Assembly: GCA_026004035.1 (NCBI GenBank)
Contig: BPII01000002.1
Coordinates: 157,064-221,063 of the forward strand
Length of the DNA: 64,000 nucleotides
Source: Candidatus Sericytochromatia bacterium
Lineage (GTDB): Bacteria > Cyanobacteriota > Sericytochromatia > UBA7694 > JACMQJ01
Direction of reading: 5' to 3'
In this document: positions 37,522 to 46,864 of the stretch, piece after piece
Layout: the number at the start of each line of letters is the position of its first letter
How positions within the stretch are numbered: the first letter of the stretch is position 1
Translations under genes and position numbers: made by a program
The notes under the pieces: model-generated
The model's input: the letters and a program-made list of their open reading frames with translations, nothing else
What the model was told of the DNA's origin: nothing
Databases searched by the model: none

Positions 37522-37555
37522 CGAATTTTTATAATAAATGGTGCATAATTAATAC
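37522..37555 (-). repeat. 34-bp sequence shared with the eno-comEC gap
   Basis: On the minus strand GTATTAATTATGCACC followed by ATTTATTATAAAAATT matches 6417-6453 with about three mismatches. It lies 20 bases upstream of the FNR box. It could be a second regulatory element or a trace of a mobile sequence. Confidence 0.5.
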
Positions 37556-37754
37556 TTAAAAATAAAGTATAAAAAATTAAAAAAAACTACCATTTATTTT
37601 TGAAACATTATTTATAAATAATTCCTTCATATATTAAACATAAAACATTCTAGTTACTGTAATGTTAATGTATTTTATAAAAAATTAATATTTTTCCTAT
37701 GAAAAAACTTTTGTAATTACTTAATCCACCTAACAAAGGTATTAATTCTTTATT

Positions 37755-39002
37755 TCAGTTTTTTGAATTATAAATAAATAAATTTTTTTTAAAGTTTTTT
37801 TGATTAAAAAACAACCTTAAAGAAATTAAATTTGTAAAAATAATAAAATATAAAGTGAATATTTGATATGGTAAAGCAAATGTTATATACATAATAAGTG
37901 TTGTTATTATAAAAGCTAGTTTTGTCTTTAAAGGTAATAATCTTATTATCGATGTAAGATAAACAATAATTATAAATATAGCAAATATTCCATATTTAAC
38001 ATAAAAAGTTAAGTATGTTGAATCTATATTATTTAAAATAGGATCTATATTTTCAGCTACTCTATAATAAAACCAAGGTATATTAAAAGTAGTTCCTATT
38101 CCTTTACCAAAAATCAGTTGGTAATAATCCATATTTCTAATATGTTCTATAGCAGGATAGAATCTTGAAAATATGTAAAAACTTAATCTACTAATTTCAA
38201 ATGTAGATTTTATTCTGTCTATTTCAAATATAAATGCAAGAGTATAAACTGAAAAAGTCATCAAAAAAGTTAAAAATAATTTTAAAAATACATTAGCTTT
38301 GGATAATAAGAATATTACTACTAATAATGAGAATATTACTGTTCTACTTGTAGAAATAAGTATTGTTAAAATAGATAATAGTAAAGTTATATTAGAATAA
38401 AAATTATTTTTGAAAATTAGTTTCTTATTATCTATTGTTAAATATATTAATAAAAATGATATTGCTATGTATCCTCCACCATCTAAATATCTATAAGATT
38501 CTTCTTCTAATGTTATTGGAAATATTAAAATTAAAAAGAAAACAATTATTTTTGATATAAATATAGAATTCAACAGTATAAATAATCTTTTTTCTGAAAA
38601 AACTATCTTTTTTTCATAAAGTATAAAAAACAATACAGCACAAAATATTAAAGTCATAAAAGGCCTTAAGTCTTTTAATAAATATTTATCTATATTTGTT
38701 AAATTTATAATCTTTGGAAACAAATAAGAAAAAAGAAATATTAAAGATGATATTATCAAAAATAATTGCTTATTAATTTTAAACTTTAACAAAAATATTA
38801 GATAGTGAAATAATAAAAAAATAAAGTAAAAATCTGAAAAAAATATACCGCCTAAAAATATAAAATTTTTAAATTGAATACCATTTGGAACAATAGATGA
38901 ATAAAGTAAAAAAATAAATATAGAATTATTTAATGAAATAAAAGAATAAAACCCTAATATTATACTTATAGTTGCTAAAATACAAAAGATTAATATTGAC
39001 AT
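37755..39002 (-). CDS. Wzy/O-antigen ligase-like polytopic membrane protein
   Basis: A 415-residue protein with about ten to twelve hydrophobic helices and few charged loops. The longest loop (about 255-325) is in the second half, containing FSRFYPAIEHIRNMDYYQLIFGKGIGTTF, as in polysaccharide polymerases (Wzy) and O-antigen ligases (WaaL). The paired IFGKGIG motif is common in Wzy/EpsG-like proteins. It is followed by a flippase-like gene, which supports a surface polysaccharide role, but the substrate cannot be named. Intact frame, strongly AT-biased codons. Confidence 0.65.
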   Translation of the reverse strand: MSILIFCILATISIILGFYSFISLNNSIFIFLLYSSIVPNGIQFKNFIFLGGIFFSDFYFIFLLFHYLIFLLKFKINKQLFLIISSLIFLFSYLFPKIINLTNIDKYLLKDLRPFMTLIFCAVLFFILYEKKIVFSEKRLFILLNSIFISKIIVFFLILIFPITLEEESYRYLDGGGYIAISFLLIYLTIDNKKLIFKNNFYSNITLLLSILTILISTSRTVIFSLLVVIFLLSKANVFLKLFLTFLMTFSVYTLAFIFEIDRIKSTFEISRLSFYIFSRFYPAIEHIRNMDYYQLIFGKGIGTTFNIPWFYYRVAENIDPILNNIDSTYLTFYVKYGIFAIFIIIVYLTSIIRLLPLKTKLAFIITTLIMYITFALPYQIFTLYFIIFTNLISLRLFFNQKNFKKNLFIYNSKN

Positions 39003-39103
39003 AATAATTTAATTTATTATTTTAGGAAAAAAATTATTAAAAACACTATTTTTAGAATATCTATAAAATATAAACTTAAATATAATGTTTAATCTTGATA
39101 AAG

Positions 39104-40303
39104 TCAAGTTAAGGTTTTTAATAATATTTCTTTCTTAACTAAAAAAAACATTATAAACACTCTTATCAACCAAATTGATATAAAAGATAATAATACAAGT
39201 TCAACAGAGAAATTAAAATAATAAGGTATTAAAAGAGAAAATAATAAAAGTGTAGAATTTAAATTCAATTTTTTAACAAAACTTGGATTAGCTAAAGCAC
39301 TACCAGCTCCTGAAAGAATAGAATAAATATTTCTTATAATACCCAAAATTAACATTAGAATTATAATATTAATATTGTTAGCAGTATTTAATTTGTATAA
39401 ACCAAGATAATCTATAACAAAACAAAATAAAAATAAAATTACTGAAAATAATATTGAAAATAGACTAATTTTAAGAATCTTGGCTTTTAGAATATTAACT
39501 GTTATTTCTTTTTTAAAATAAACAACTTCTTTAAAACCTATGTAATTTTGAAATATAAAAAATGGATATAAAAATATATTTGATAAAAAGAAGTAATTAG
39601 CTAATTCTAGCATACCAAAGTTTCTTTCTACTATAAATCTATCAAAAAAATTCATAGCAGAAAGAATAAAATTTGCAATTAAATGCTGTAATGATAAAGA
39701 TATAAGATTAACATGAGGCTCTAAATTAGATAATTTTAATTTTTTTAAATAAGAAAAATTAATTAAAAGTGTAATAACAAAAATAAAAAACAAAATTTCT
39801 AATATTAATCTAAAGGAAAATTCTACTTTAAATAGATAAAAAAACAAAACTATAATTAATAAAGAAAAACGCCAAAAGTTATTAATTAATTGAGATAAAA
39901 AAAACTTAGATTTTAATCTTAGTATATTGTAGGTTAATAAATTTATTAAAGTTATAAAAGTTATAATTAAAATATAGAAAATATTGTAATTATAAAAATA
40001 TATTTTCCAAATTATAAATGTATAAATAAATGAAAATATGAAAATTATAGAGAATATAACTTTTAAAAAGTTAATATTAGTAAAAAATAGATTTTCTCTA
40101 TAATCTGATATTCTTATGAATGTATAATCAGTTCCTAACAAACCAAATGAAATTAATAAAGATAAATAAGTTACAAATATTGAATATAATGAATAATCAA
40201 AATTTTTTAGAAAATCTCTCAAAACTATATTTAGCAAAAAAAAGCTAAAAGAACCTGTAGCTATTACAAGTAATGAAGAATGTTTTAACAAAAGATTTTT
40301 CAT
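39104..40303 (-). CDS. Wzx-like polysaccharide flippase (MVF/MATE-type)
   Basis: A 399-residue protein with about twelve membrane helices and little else. N-terminal LLKHSSLLVIATGSFSFFLLN and the phased hydrophobic stretches fit the oligosaccharide flippase family, which move lipid-linked repeat units across the inner membrane. The Arg/Asp/Glu residues are few, and no ATPase is nearby. Adjacent to the Wzy-like gene, so probably one surface-polysaccharide locus. Identification rests on topology and context, not on specific motifs. Confidence 0.6.
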   Translation of the reverse strand: MKNLLLKHSSLLVIATGSFSFFLLNIVLRDFLKNFDYSLYSIFVTYLSLLISFGLLGTDYTFIRISDYRENLFFTNINFLKVIFSIIFIFSFIYTFIIWKIYFYNYNIFYILIITFITLINLLTYNILRLKSKFFLSQLINNFWRFSLLIIVLFFYLFKVEFSFRLILEILFFIFVITLLINFSYLKKLKLSNLEPHVNLISLSLQHLIANFILSAMNFFDRFIVERNFGMLELANYFFLSNIFLYPFFIFQNYIGFKEVVYFKKEITVNILKAKILKISLFSILFSVILFLFCFVIDYLGLYKLNTANNINIIILMLILGIIRNIYSILSGAGSALANPSFVKKLNLNSTLLLFSLLIPYYFNFSVELVLLSFISIWLIRVFIMFFLVKKEILLKTLT

Positions 40304-40429
40304 AAAAAATACTCTTAATTATAAAATTAATAGTTTAACTTGATGTTATCATTCTTAACCTAAAAATATTAAAATATTTAAGATATTATTTTATATTATC
40401 AAACTATAAAAAATACTATAGATAAAAGA

Positions 40430-40927
40430 TTAGAATAACTTTCTTATCACTTTTGCTGGATTTCCTACAGCTAAACTATTATCAGGTATATCTTTGGTAA
40501 CTATACTACCAGCACCTATTACAACATTATTCCCTATTGTAACTCCTGGTAAAATTATAGAACTAGAAGCTATCCAAACATTTTTACCTATAATAACTTT
40601 TTTAGTTGTATATCCTTGCTCACTGAAAGGCTTGTCGGGTAAATTAAAATTATGATTTTGTGAATAGATTATTACATATGGAGCTATTAGAACATTGTCT
40701 CCTATTTCTACACCGCCACCAGCATGTATAACACTTCCTCTATTTATAGAAACATTATTACCTATTATTAGTTTAGAAGGCTTATCTATATGAACCATAT
40801 CCCATATTGTTACATTTTTACCATTTTTATATGGTAAAAGTAAATTTCTTAATTTGCAACCAATAATACCTGGTATCAATTTTAATATATGTTGATACCA
40901 CATTATAATCTCATATCTTATATTCAT
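40430..40927 (-). CDS. Hexapeptide-repeat O-acetyltransferase (LbH family)
   Basis: A left-handed beta-helix acyltransferase. I start it at ATG 40927 ([16 protein letters not shown]); a longer frame from 40993 adds only an AT-rich hydrophobic stretch. The repeating hexapeptides ([66 protein letters not shown]) and the terminal [18 protein letters not shown] are typical of the WbbJ/Maa-type acetyltransferases that decorate surface sugars. The catalytic histidine is probably in YSQNHNF. Adjacent to the polysaccharide polymerase/flippase genes. Confidence 0.88.
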   Translation of the reverse strand: MNIRYEIIMWYQHILKLIPGIIGCKLRNLLLPYKNGKNVTIWDMVHIDKPSKLIIGNNVSINRGSVIHAGGGVEIGDNVLIAPYVIIYSQNHNFNLPDKPFSEQGYTTKKVIIGKNVWIASSSIILPGVTIGNNVVIGAGSIVTKDIPDNSLAVGNPAKVIRKLF

Positions 40928-41125
40928 TTTTACTTTAAATTTTAAATTTATATTTATTTCATAATAACAAAATATATAAACAATAAAAATCAATAAATAT
41001 ATCTAAATTATGAGTAGTAATAATTGTTTATTTTAATAGTAAAAGATTTAATAGAAAAATCCATATCAAATAAGTTAATTTTTATAAACTTATAATACAA
41101 AATATTAAAAATAAGATATTTTTAT

Positions 41126-41156
41126 AGACTTTTTTATTAAGTCTGTGATATAAAAT
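41126..41156 (+). promoter_or_regulatory. Candidate rlpA promoter with operator-like palindrome
   Basis: TATAAA (41149-41154) preceded by TGA forms an extended -10. The region where a -35 would lie is replaced by an inverted repeat, AGACTT-N7-AAGTCT (41126-41144). A palindrome overlapping a promoter without a clear -35 hints at an activator or repressor site. The start of rlpA is 61 bases further on. Confidence 0.4.
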
Positions 41157-41216
41157 ACCAAAATACATTCTTATTTTAAGATATTACTTAAAAATTTAAG
41201 TCTAAGGAGGTGAGTA

Positions 41217-42071
41217 ATGAAAAAAATAATCAACTCTTTAGCCTTTTCTGTTTTAATAATTTTTTCATCTAATAATATAAAAGCTGAAGAAATAAATAAT
41301 GAAAGTGAAAATGAACCTTTGATTGTTGAACAAGAACAAAAAACAGAAATTAATCAGGAAAAAGAAATAGAAAAAATAGTTAATAATGAAGATAAACAAA
41401 AAAAAGAAATAGTTAATATTTCATCATTCACTTATGACAAAAATTATTCTTATGTAATTGTAAAAAGTAATAAAATTATTTCAATAAAAAAGTTACCAAA
41501 TAATAAGCATATAGAAAAAGCTAAAGAAATCTCTAATAAATTAAATTCTTTTTGGCTTGAAAAAAAACTAAGTCCAAGTAATATATTACCAGCTGTTAGA
41601 GATAAAAATTTTATCATAAAATCATCAAATAACACTTTATTTAGTATAGAAAAAGAAATTGCAATCAATGAAAAGAAATCACCTTATAAAATTACATTAG
41701 AATGGACAAATAGCATAAGAAAAGCTCTAGGTTCAAATCCTTTAGAACAAAGAATATCAAGAAATTTTAATAGAACTATATCTCAAATAGGCTATGCTTC
41801 ATGGTATGGTGGTAAATTTCACGGAAGGAAGACATCAAGTGGTGAAATTTTTAATATGAATTCTTTTACAGCCGCTCATAGAAATTTACCATTAGGAACA
41901 CAAGTTATTGTAACTAATCTTGATAATGGTAGAAGTATTATTGTAAAAATAAATGATAGAGGACCTTTTTCAGAACCAGGTAGAAGAATTATAGATTTAT
42001 CAAAAGAAGCTTTTAAAGCTCTCTCCTATCTTGGTAAAGGAATAATTAGAGTTAAAATAGAAGTTTTGTAA
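41217..42071 (+). CDS. rlpA: RlpA-like septal lytic transglycosylase
   Basis: A 284-residue exported protein with AAGGAGGTGAG directly ahead of the ATG. A signal peptide (residues 1-23) is followed by a Glu/Lys-rich linker. The C-terminal double-psi beta barrel (about 190-284) reads IGYASWYGGKFHGRKTSSGE, then LPLGTQVIVTNLDNGRSIIV, then INDRGPF, the signature of RlpA with the catalytic Asp. RlpA cuts naked glycan strands at the septum or cell pole. A lipobox cysteine is not present in the signal region, so it may be soluble in the periplasm. Convergent with fliQ, four bases from its end. Confidence 0.88.
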   Translation: MKKIINSLAFSVLIIFSSNNIKAEEINNESENEPLIVEQEQKTEINQEKEIEKIVNNEDKQKKEIVNISSFTYDKNYSYVIVKSNKIISIKKLPNNKHIEKAKEISNKLNSFWLEKKLSPSNILPAVRDKNFIIKSSNNTLFSIEKEIAINEKKSPYKITLEWTNSIRKALGSNPLEQRISRNFNRTISQIGYASWYGGKFHGRKTSSGEIFNMNSFTAAHRNLPLGTQVIVTNLDNGRSIIVKINDRGPFSEPGRRIIDLSKEAFKALSYLGKGIIRVKIEVL

Positions 42072-42075
42072 ATTG

Positions 42076-42348
42076 TTATCTCAATAAAAATTCAGGTATC
42101 TTGTGAAATAAATTTGTTATAAATTGTAGCATAGTTTGTAACATCCAAGGACTTAGCAATATTATAATTCCATAAACGCATAATGATTTAGGAACAAAAC
42201 TTAAAGTTTGTTCTTGAACTTGAGTTATTGCTTGAAGAACACTAACAGAAAAACCAATTATCATAGCAGTAAGTACAACAGGTAAAGACAATATTACTAT
42301 AAGTAATATTGCTCTACTAACTTGTGCAACTACTATTGTTTGATCCAT
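42076..42348 (-). CDS. fliQ: Flagellar export protein FliQ
   Basis: A 90-residue, two-helix export gate protein, beginning MDQTIVVAQVSRAILLIVILS, then GFSVSVLQAITQVQEQTLSFVPK and a second helix IIILLSPWM. These are the conserved features of FliQ/SctS of the flagellar type III export apparatus, in the inner membrane beneath the basal body. It is the last gene of the fliM-like-fliN-fliOP-fliQ operon; two bases separate it from fliOP. FliR, FlhA and FlhB are not in the window. Confidence 0.92.
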   Translation of the reverse strand: MDQTIVVAQVSRAILLIVILSLPVVLTAMIIGFSVSVLQAITQVQEQTLSFVPKSLCVYGIIILLSPWMLQTMLQFITNLFHKIPEFLLR

Positions 42349-42350
42349 AT

Positions 42351-43529
42351 TTATAACCTAAAGCTTGTAACTAAAGCTTGTAAAACTAAAAACCAACCAT
42401 TAGCTAATGTAAATATTAGTAACTTAAAAGGCATAGATATTGTAACAGGTGAAAGCATCATCATGCCTAAAGCTAACAAAGTATTTGCTACTACCAAATC
42501 TATTACTAGAAATGGTAAAAATAAAAAGAAACCGATTTTAAATCCTGTTGCTAATTCACTCACCATATATGCAGGTATTAATACATGTAATGGAACATCA
42601 TCAGCAGTTTTAGGTTGTGGTAATCTAGCCATTTTCATAAAAAATGCTAGTTCTTCTTTTTTTGTATATTTCAACATAAAGTTTCTTATAGGTGGTAATC
42701 CTCTTTCTAAAGCTACAGATTGACTTATTTTATTATCTAAATAAGGACTTAAAGCTTTTTCATTTATTTCTTGCCAAACTGGAGACATTATATATACGGT
42801 TAAAAATATAGCTATACCCATAATAACTTGGTTTGGTGGAACTTGTTGAGTACCTATTGCTTGTCTTAGGAATCCTAGAACAATTATTATTCTAATAAAA
42901 GATGTTGTCATTATAAAAAAGAAAGGTAATAAAGTTAAAAATGCCATGAAAAAAATTAATTGAAGTGGAGTTCCTAAATCTTTAAGTGTCACAGGAGCTT
43001 TTAAGTCTATATTGCTTAAAAAATTTTGTTGAGAATTACTTATAGATGATTGAGCAAAACTTGCATCTGAAAATACTGAAAATAAAATTAATAAAGATAT
43101 AAAAACTATTGGTAAATTTAAGTAATCAGAAAAACTTTTTGTTTTATTTTCTTTATTAGCTATATTATCTATATTCATATTTCTTATCTCATTTAATTCT
43201 GATATAACCTGTAAATTATTTTCACTACTAGCTAATAATAGTTCTTTAGAATCTATTTCTATAATATATAATACTTTTTTAGGCTCTAAGAAATATTTCT
43301 CAATTAATTTTATTCTTTTATTCTTACCTGATATATTTATTTTTGGCAAAGAAAATTTATTATTTAGTTTAACTGATATAAAGCCTAATAAAAAAACTAC
43401 AAATAATAACAAAAATATATTTATAAAATAATTTGTAAAATCTATATCAGGCAATTGAACATCATTATTTTGTGCCAATACTTTTATTTGAAATAATAAT
43501 AAAAATATTGTAGCTATTATTGCTAACAT
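42351..43529 (-). CDS. fliP: FliO-FliP fusion protein of the flagellar export gate
   Basis: A 392-residue protein combining two normally separate genes. Residues 1-125 look like FliO: signal-like N-terminus, one helix (about 34-53), then LIEKYFLEPKKVLYIIEIDS and KELLLASS. Residues 140-165 form an internal signal-like hydrophobic stretch ending DASFAQ, exactly where FliP normally starts. The rest is FliP: FFIMTTSFIRIIIVLGFLRQ, QQVPPNQVIMGIAIFLT and the C-terminal FLVIDLVVANTLLALGMMM. FliO helps FliP assemble, so a fusion is functionally sensible. One continuous frame with no stop between the two parts. Confidence 0.85.
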   Translation of the reverse strand: MLAIIATIFLLLFQIKVLAQNNDVQLPDIDFTNYFINIFLLLFVVFLLGFISVKLNNKFSLPKINISGKNKRIKLIEKYFLEPKKVLYIIEIDSKELLLASSENNLQVISELNEIRNMNIDNIANKENKTKSFSDYLNLPIVFISLLILFSVFSDASFAQSSISNSQQNFLSNIDLKAPVTLKDLGTPLQLIFFMAFLTLLPFFFIMTTSFIRIIIVLGFLRQAIGTQQVPPNQVIMGIAIFLTVYIMSPVWQEINEKALSPYLDNKISQSVALERGLPPIRNFMLKYTKKEELAFFMKMARLPQPKTADDVPLHVLIPAYMVSELATGFKIGFFLFLPFLVIDLVVANTLLALGMMMLSPVTISMPFKLLIFTLANGWFLVLQALVTSFRL

Positions 43530-43532
43530 TTT

Positions 43533-43910
43533 TTATTCGTATCCAGAATCAGAATTAGATAATACTGAAGACTTATGAACTTCTGTAACTTTTATTCCAA
43601 AATTATTTCCTATAACAACAACTTCACCTTTTGCTATTAATCTACCATTTACTAATAAATCAACAGGTTCTCCTGCTAATCTTTCTAATTTTATAACAGA
43701 ATTTTCACCTAGCTGCAAAACTTCTTTCAAAGGTAAATTAGTTTTACCTAATTCTACAGTTACATTCATTTTAACATCTTTTACTAACTCTAAATTACCT
43801 AAAACTCCTGTAACAGCAGATGTTGGTAATTCAGATAAAAGAGGAGCAAACTTAACAGGACTAACTGTTAGTTTTTTTACTTTTTTTTCTGTTTTCTTTG
43901 GTTCGTTCAC
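43533..43910 (-). CDS. fliN: Flagellar motor switch protein FliN
   Basis: A 125-residue SpoA-domain protein: [20 protein letters not shown], then [21 protein letters not shown], then [26 protein letters not shown]. This is the FliN core, which with FliM forms the cytoplasmic C-ring that binds CheY. Its short Lys-rich N-terminus is ordinary. It follows the membrane-anchored SpoA gene by 17 bases and precedes fliOP by three, so all three SpoA-type proteins here are one operon. Confidence 0.92.
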   Translation of the reverse strand: MNEPKKTEKKVKKLTVSPVKFAPLLSELPTSAVTGVLGNLELVKDVKMNVTVELGKTNLPLKEVLQLGENSVIKLERLAGEPVDLLVNGRLIAKGEVVVIGNNFGIKVTEVHKSSVLSNSDSGYE

Positions 43911-43927
43911 TTTTTAAATTATCCTCC

Positions 43928-45907
43928 TTAATTCATACTTTGAGAAAAATTAGATTTAGAGACTTTTACAGCTAAATGATTATCTTGAACTATTATCTTA
44001 CCTGTTCCTTTTGGAACATTATTTATTAAAATATCTATTTCTTCGCTAGCTGGTTTGTCTAACTCAATTAGCATACCTTCAGACAAATTTAACCAATCTG
44101 TAAGCATTATAGTAGCTTTACCTAATTCAGCACTAACCTGAACAGTAACATTTCCAAGTTCTCCTAATGAATTTTCAAGTATTGCACTGATTTTTTTCTT
44201 TTCATATTCAGTAACTTTTCCATTGTCTTTGGGTTTAACAGGTAAATCATATTTAACATCAAAAACATTTTCTACTTCAAGACCAAATTCAGATAGTAAA
44301 TCCTCCATAATATTTTCTTTGGACTCTTCTGAAAATTCATCTACTAATACACCTTCATTAGATACTTCTTCTTTTTCATCTAAATCAAAACTTATTATAG
44401 CAGGCTCAGGTATTGAAGATGTTTCTGAAGGTTTATTTATTATTACAGGAACAGAATAAACTTGTCTTACTTTTTCCTCTGTTATTTCTATGCCTGCTGG
44501 GCTTGATTTACCTACTATTAGCATAACTAGAGGAACTATTATACCAGCTACACTTATAGCAATTGAATAAGCTAAATCAGGATTTTTTACTATACCAAAA
44601 GCTGTTAAAATACTTGATACTATAGGTTCATTTTGTGAAATATCCCAAAATAAAAAGTACAAAGGAATAGTTATAAATAATCCCAATAAAAACCCAGCAG
44701 TTGCTCCTATATTAAAACCTATAAAGAATCTGAAAACTATATCCATTATTTTATTAAAAGTTGATTGAGCTTCTGTTTCAAGTGTTATTTGACCAGTTTC
44801 TTCGTTTATCAATTCTCTAGTTTTAGCAGCAAAAGGATTATCAAATTTTCTAAATAAACCAAGTATTGCACCAGCTATTCCTAGTGAAAGAGCATAACCT
44901 AAACTTGCACATAATATACCACCTAAGAAGACAGATGAAACAAATGGTGATGTTTCTACATTTAAAGATGAAATTGTTGAATATTTATTATCAATAATAC
45001 TTTTTACATTCTTTTTACTATATTCATGCAAAGTAAATTCTGATATAGAGACAGCTTCATCTACAAAATCATTTATTTTTTTTCCTGTTAAAACAGATGT
45101 TCCATCTTCATCTTCATGATGAATTACATTATTTATTGTTTGTATTTTTTCTATTTTATCTATTTTTGTTTTTGTTTGATTTTTATCTAATACAATTTCT
45201 TTTTTAACTACTTTTCTTATTATAGGCTTATCATAAATTTTATTGTAGTTAGATTTTTGTTTTACATCACTAACAGGTTTATTTTCTTTTACAACAGGCT
45301 TTGAAACTTCTGGAGCTTGATACAAAACTTCTTCATTTTCAAAACTTTCAGGTGGTTTTGGTGCATACATAGGTGCTGGAGAATTATTCTCTAAATTTGT
45401 TGATAAAGGAAATATTCCGCCTGATTTTATGTTGTATAAATTTAAAATAGAAACTAATAACAAAACAAAAGATATAACTGTTATTTCTGACCATTTAAAG
45501 AAAGAATGAACATCAAATTTAGTAAAATTTTGTGTCCCTTTTTTATAGTAAGAAAATGTCCATAAAGATAATATTAATCCTATAAAATAGGTTGCTAAAA
45601 ACATCATAGAATAAAAACTAAGCCCATTACCTTTTATCATGTATAGAATTAAAAAAGTTATAGGAAATATTCCCAAAATAGACATTATTAAAAACGAAAT
45701 AGAATTTCTTGTAATCCCTGAAGATGATCTAGCTACTGGTTCATTTTCAGTAGTTTCTTGTGGTGTTACATTTTGCTCTGTTTTTGCTTCTTCTTTATCA
45801 TCATCTAAATCATCATCTAAATCATTATCTAGTAAATCATCATCATTATCAGAAGCCATTAAAGCAGGTTTATTTAATTTATAAATAAAATCATTGTTAT
45901 AATACAC
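43928..45907 (-). CDS. Membrane-anchored SpoA (FliN-like) protein of unusual architecture
   Basis: A 659-residue protein starting at GTG with AAGGAG upstream. It opens with an acidic low-complexity stretch (Asp/Leu run at 20-40). Three membrane helices (about 68-90, 97-120, 139-160) are followed by a long Pro/Lys linker (170-320) and three more hydrophobic segments (about 323-350, 390-421, 446-466). The C-terminus, residues 583-651, is a SpoA domain (NVTVQVSAELGKATIML, then EGMLIELDKP, IDILINNVPKGTGKIIV) as in FliN. I know no standard flagellar protein with this layout. It sits between the fliM-like gene and fliN, with 16- and 17-base gaps, so it is probably part of the C-ring or export platform. 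Confidence 0.7.
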   Translation of the reverse strand: MYYNNDFIYKLNKPALMASDNDDDLLDNDLDDDLDDDKEEAKTEQNVTPQETTENEPVARSSSGITRNSISFLIMSILGIFPITFLILYMIKGNGLSFYSMMFLATYFIGLILSLWTFSYYKKGTQNFTKFDVHSFFKWSEITVISFVLLLVSILNLYNIKSGGIFPLSTNLENNSPAPMYAPKPPESFENEEVLYQAPEVSKPVVKENKPVSDVKQKSNYNKIYDKPIIRKVVKKEIVLDKNQTKTKIDKIEKIQTINNVIHHEDEDGTSVLTGKKINDFVDEAVSISEFTLHEYSKKNVKSIIDNKYSTISSLNVETSPFVSSVFLGGILCASLGYALSLGIAGAILGLFRKFDNPFAAKTRELINEETGQITLETEAQSTFNKIMDIVFRFFIGFNIGATAGFLLGLFITIPLYFLFWDISQNEPIVSSILTAFGIVKNPDLAYSIAISVAGIIVPLVMLIVGKSSPAGIEITEEKVRQVYSVPVIINKPSETSSIPEPAIISFDLDEKEEVSNEGVLVDEFSEESKENIMEDLLSEFGLEVENVFDVKYDLPVKPKDNGKVTEYEKKKISAILENSLGELGNVTVQVSAELGKATIMLTDWLNLSEGMLIELDKPASEEIDILINNVPKGTGKIIVQDNHLAVKVSKSNFSQSMN

Positions 45908-45923
45908 AAAACACTCCTTATAA

Positions 45924-46817
45924 CTATATTTCAGTTACTTGAACAGCTAAATATTGTTGATCAGGCGTAGTACCTGGCTTACCTTTTATAATATTATTTC
46001 CTACCTTTATTACTAAAGGTTCATCTATAGTTTGTTCTAACTTTATAAAATCTCCTACTTCCATATTTTGTAATTCACTAAAAGTCATCATTGTATTACC
46101 TAATTCGACAGTAACAGGAACTTTTATATCATCTACTAACATTATTCTTTCTTGTATTTGCTCAAATTCTGCTTCTTGCTTTACAGATTCTAAAATACTT
46201 TTAAGAACTGAAGACAATGGCTCTAAATAAGGTTGAGGAAATATCAAAGAAACTTTTTGTACTTCTCTAGCAACCATTGTTATTCTAAATGATATAACAG
46301 CTACTAATGTATTAGGCTCTATACCTGTTAAAAGACCTCTAAACTCATCTATTGAGGGGGTATTAGGAAATGTTGCTAATTGAATACTAATGGGGTGATA
46401 TTCTCCCCAAATGGTAGAAAATGCTTCTGAAAATTGTTGTATTTTACCATCTATAAGTTGTAAGTCTTGCTCATTTATACCCCCTTCTTCTTCTTCATTT
46501 TCTTCAACATTTTGTCTAACTAAAGATATAACTGTATCTTTATCTATTATTAAAGCAACTCCTCCTACTAAGGAATCGCCAAAACCTAAAAGAGACCAAA
46601 CTGTATCTCTAGGATATTTATCTATAACATCTTTAAAATACATTTGTTCTACACTTATAACCTGCCAAACAGCAGCTGAAGTTGGCTCAGCTGATAATGT
46701 TTCTGTAAGCAATTGAGCTACTCTATCATGTATATAGTACAAAGCTTTTAATTCATCTTTAGATATTTCCTTAGTTTTAACAAATCTTAAAGGATGTAAT
46801 GAATTTACTTTGCTCAC
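45924..46817 (-). CDS. fliM: FliM-like flagellar motor switch protein
   Basis: A 297-residue protein with a FliM-type middle domain (about 30-225: LTETLSAEPTSAAVWQVIS, IDKDTVISLVR, FSTIWGEYHPISIQLAT, TLVAVISFRITM) and a C-terminal SpoA domain (KVPVTVELGNTMMTFSELQN, MEVGDFIKLEQ). The N-terminal CheY-binding EIDALL motif of FliM is not visible: the N-terminus reads MSKVNSLHPLRFVKTKE instead. So it may not respond to CheY in the usual way, or it belongs to the FliY/FliM-like group without that motif. It heads the fliM-SpoA-fliN-fliOP-fliQ operon after a terminator at 46865-46883. Confidence 0.75.
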   Translation of the reverse strand: MSKVNSLHPLRFVKTKEISKDELKALYYIHDRVAQLLTETLSAEPTSAAVWQVISVEQMYFKDVIDKYPRDTVWSLLGFGDSLVGGVALIIDKDTVISLVRQNVEENEEEEGGINEQDLQLIDGKIQQFSEAFSTIWGEYHPISIQLATFPNTPSIDEFRGLLTGIEPNTLVAVISFRITMVAREVQKVSLIFPQPYLEPLSSVLKSILESVKQEAEFEQIQERIMLVDDIKVPVTVELGNTMMTFSELQNMEVGDFIKLEQTIDEPLVIKVGNNIIKGKPGTTPDQQYLAVQVTEI

Positions 46818-46864
46818 AAATTTACCACTCTCACTATAAAAATTTTAAAAAATTAAGTATAAAA

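Noticed and set aside
45780..45860. Possible tandem repeat (ATC-rich) at the start of the SpoA protein
   Set aside because: It only encodes the Asp/Leu acidic stretch; low-complexity coding, not a CRISPR or satellite.
43928..45907. The membrane SpoA gene as two genes fused by sequencing error
   Set aside because: One unbroken frame with a good ribosome binding site and no internal start signal near the SpoA part.
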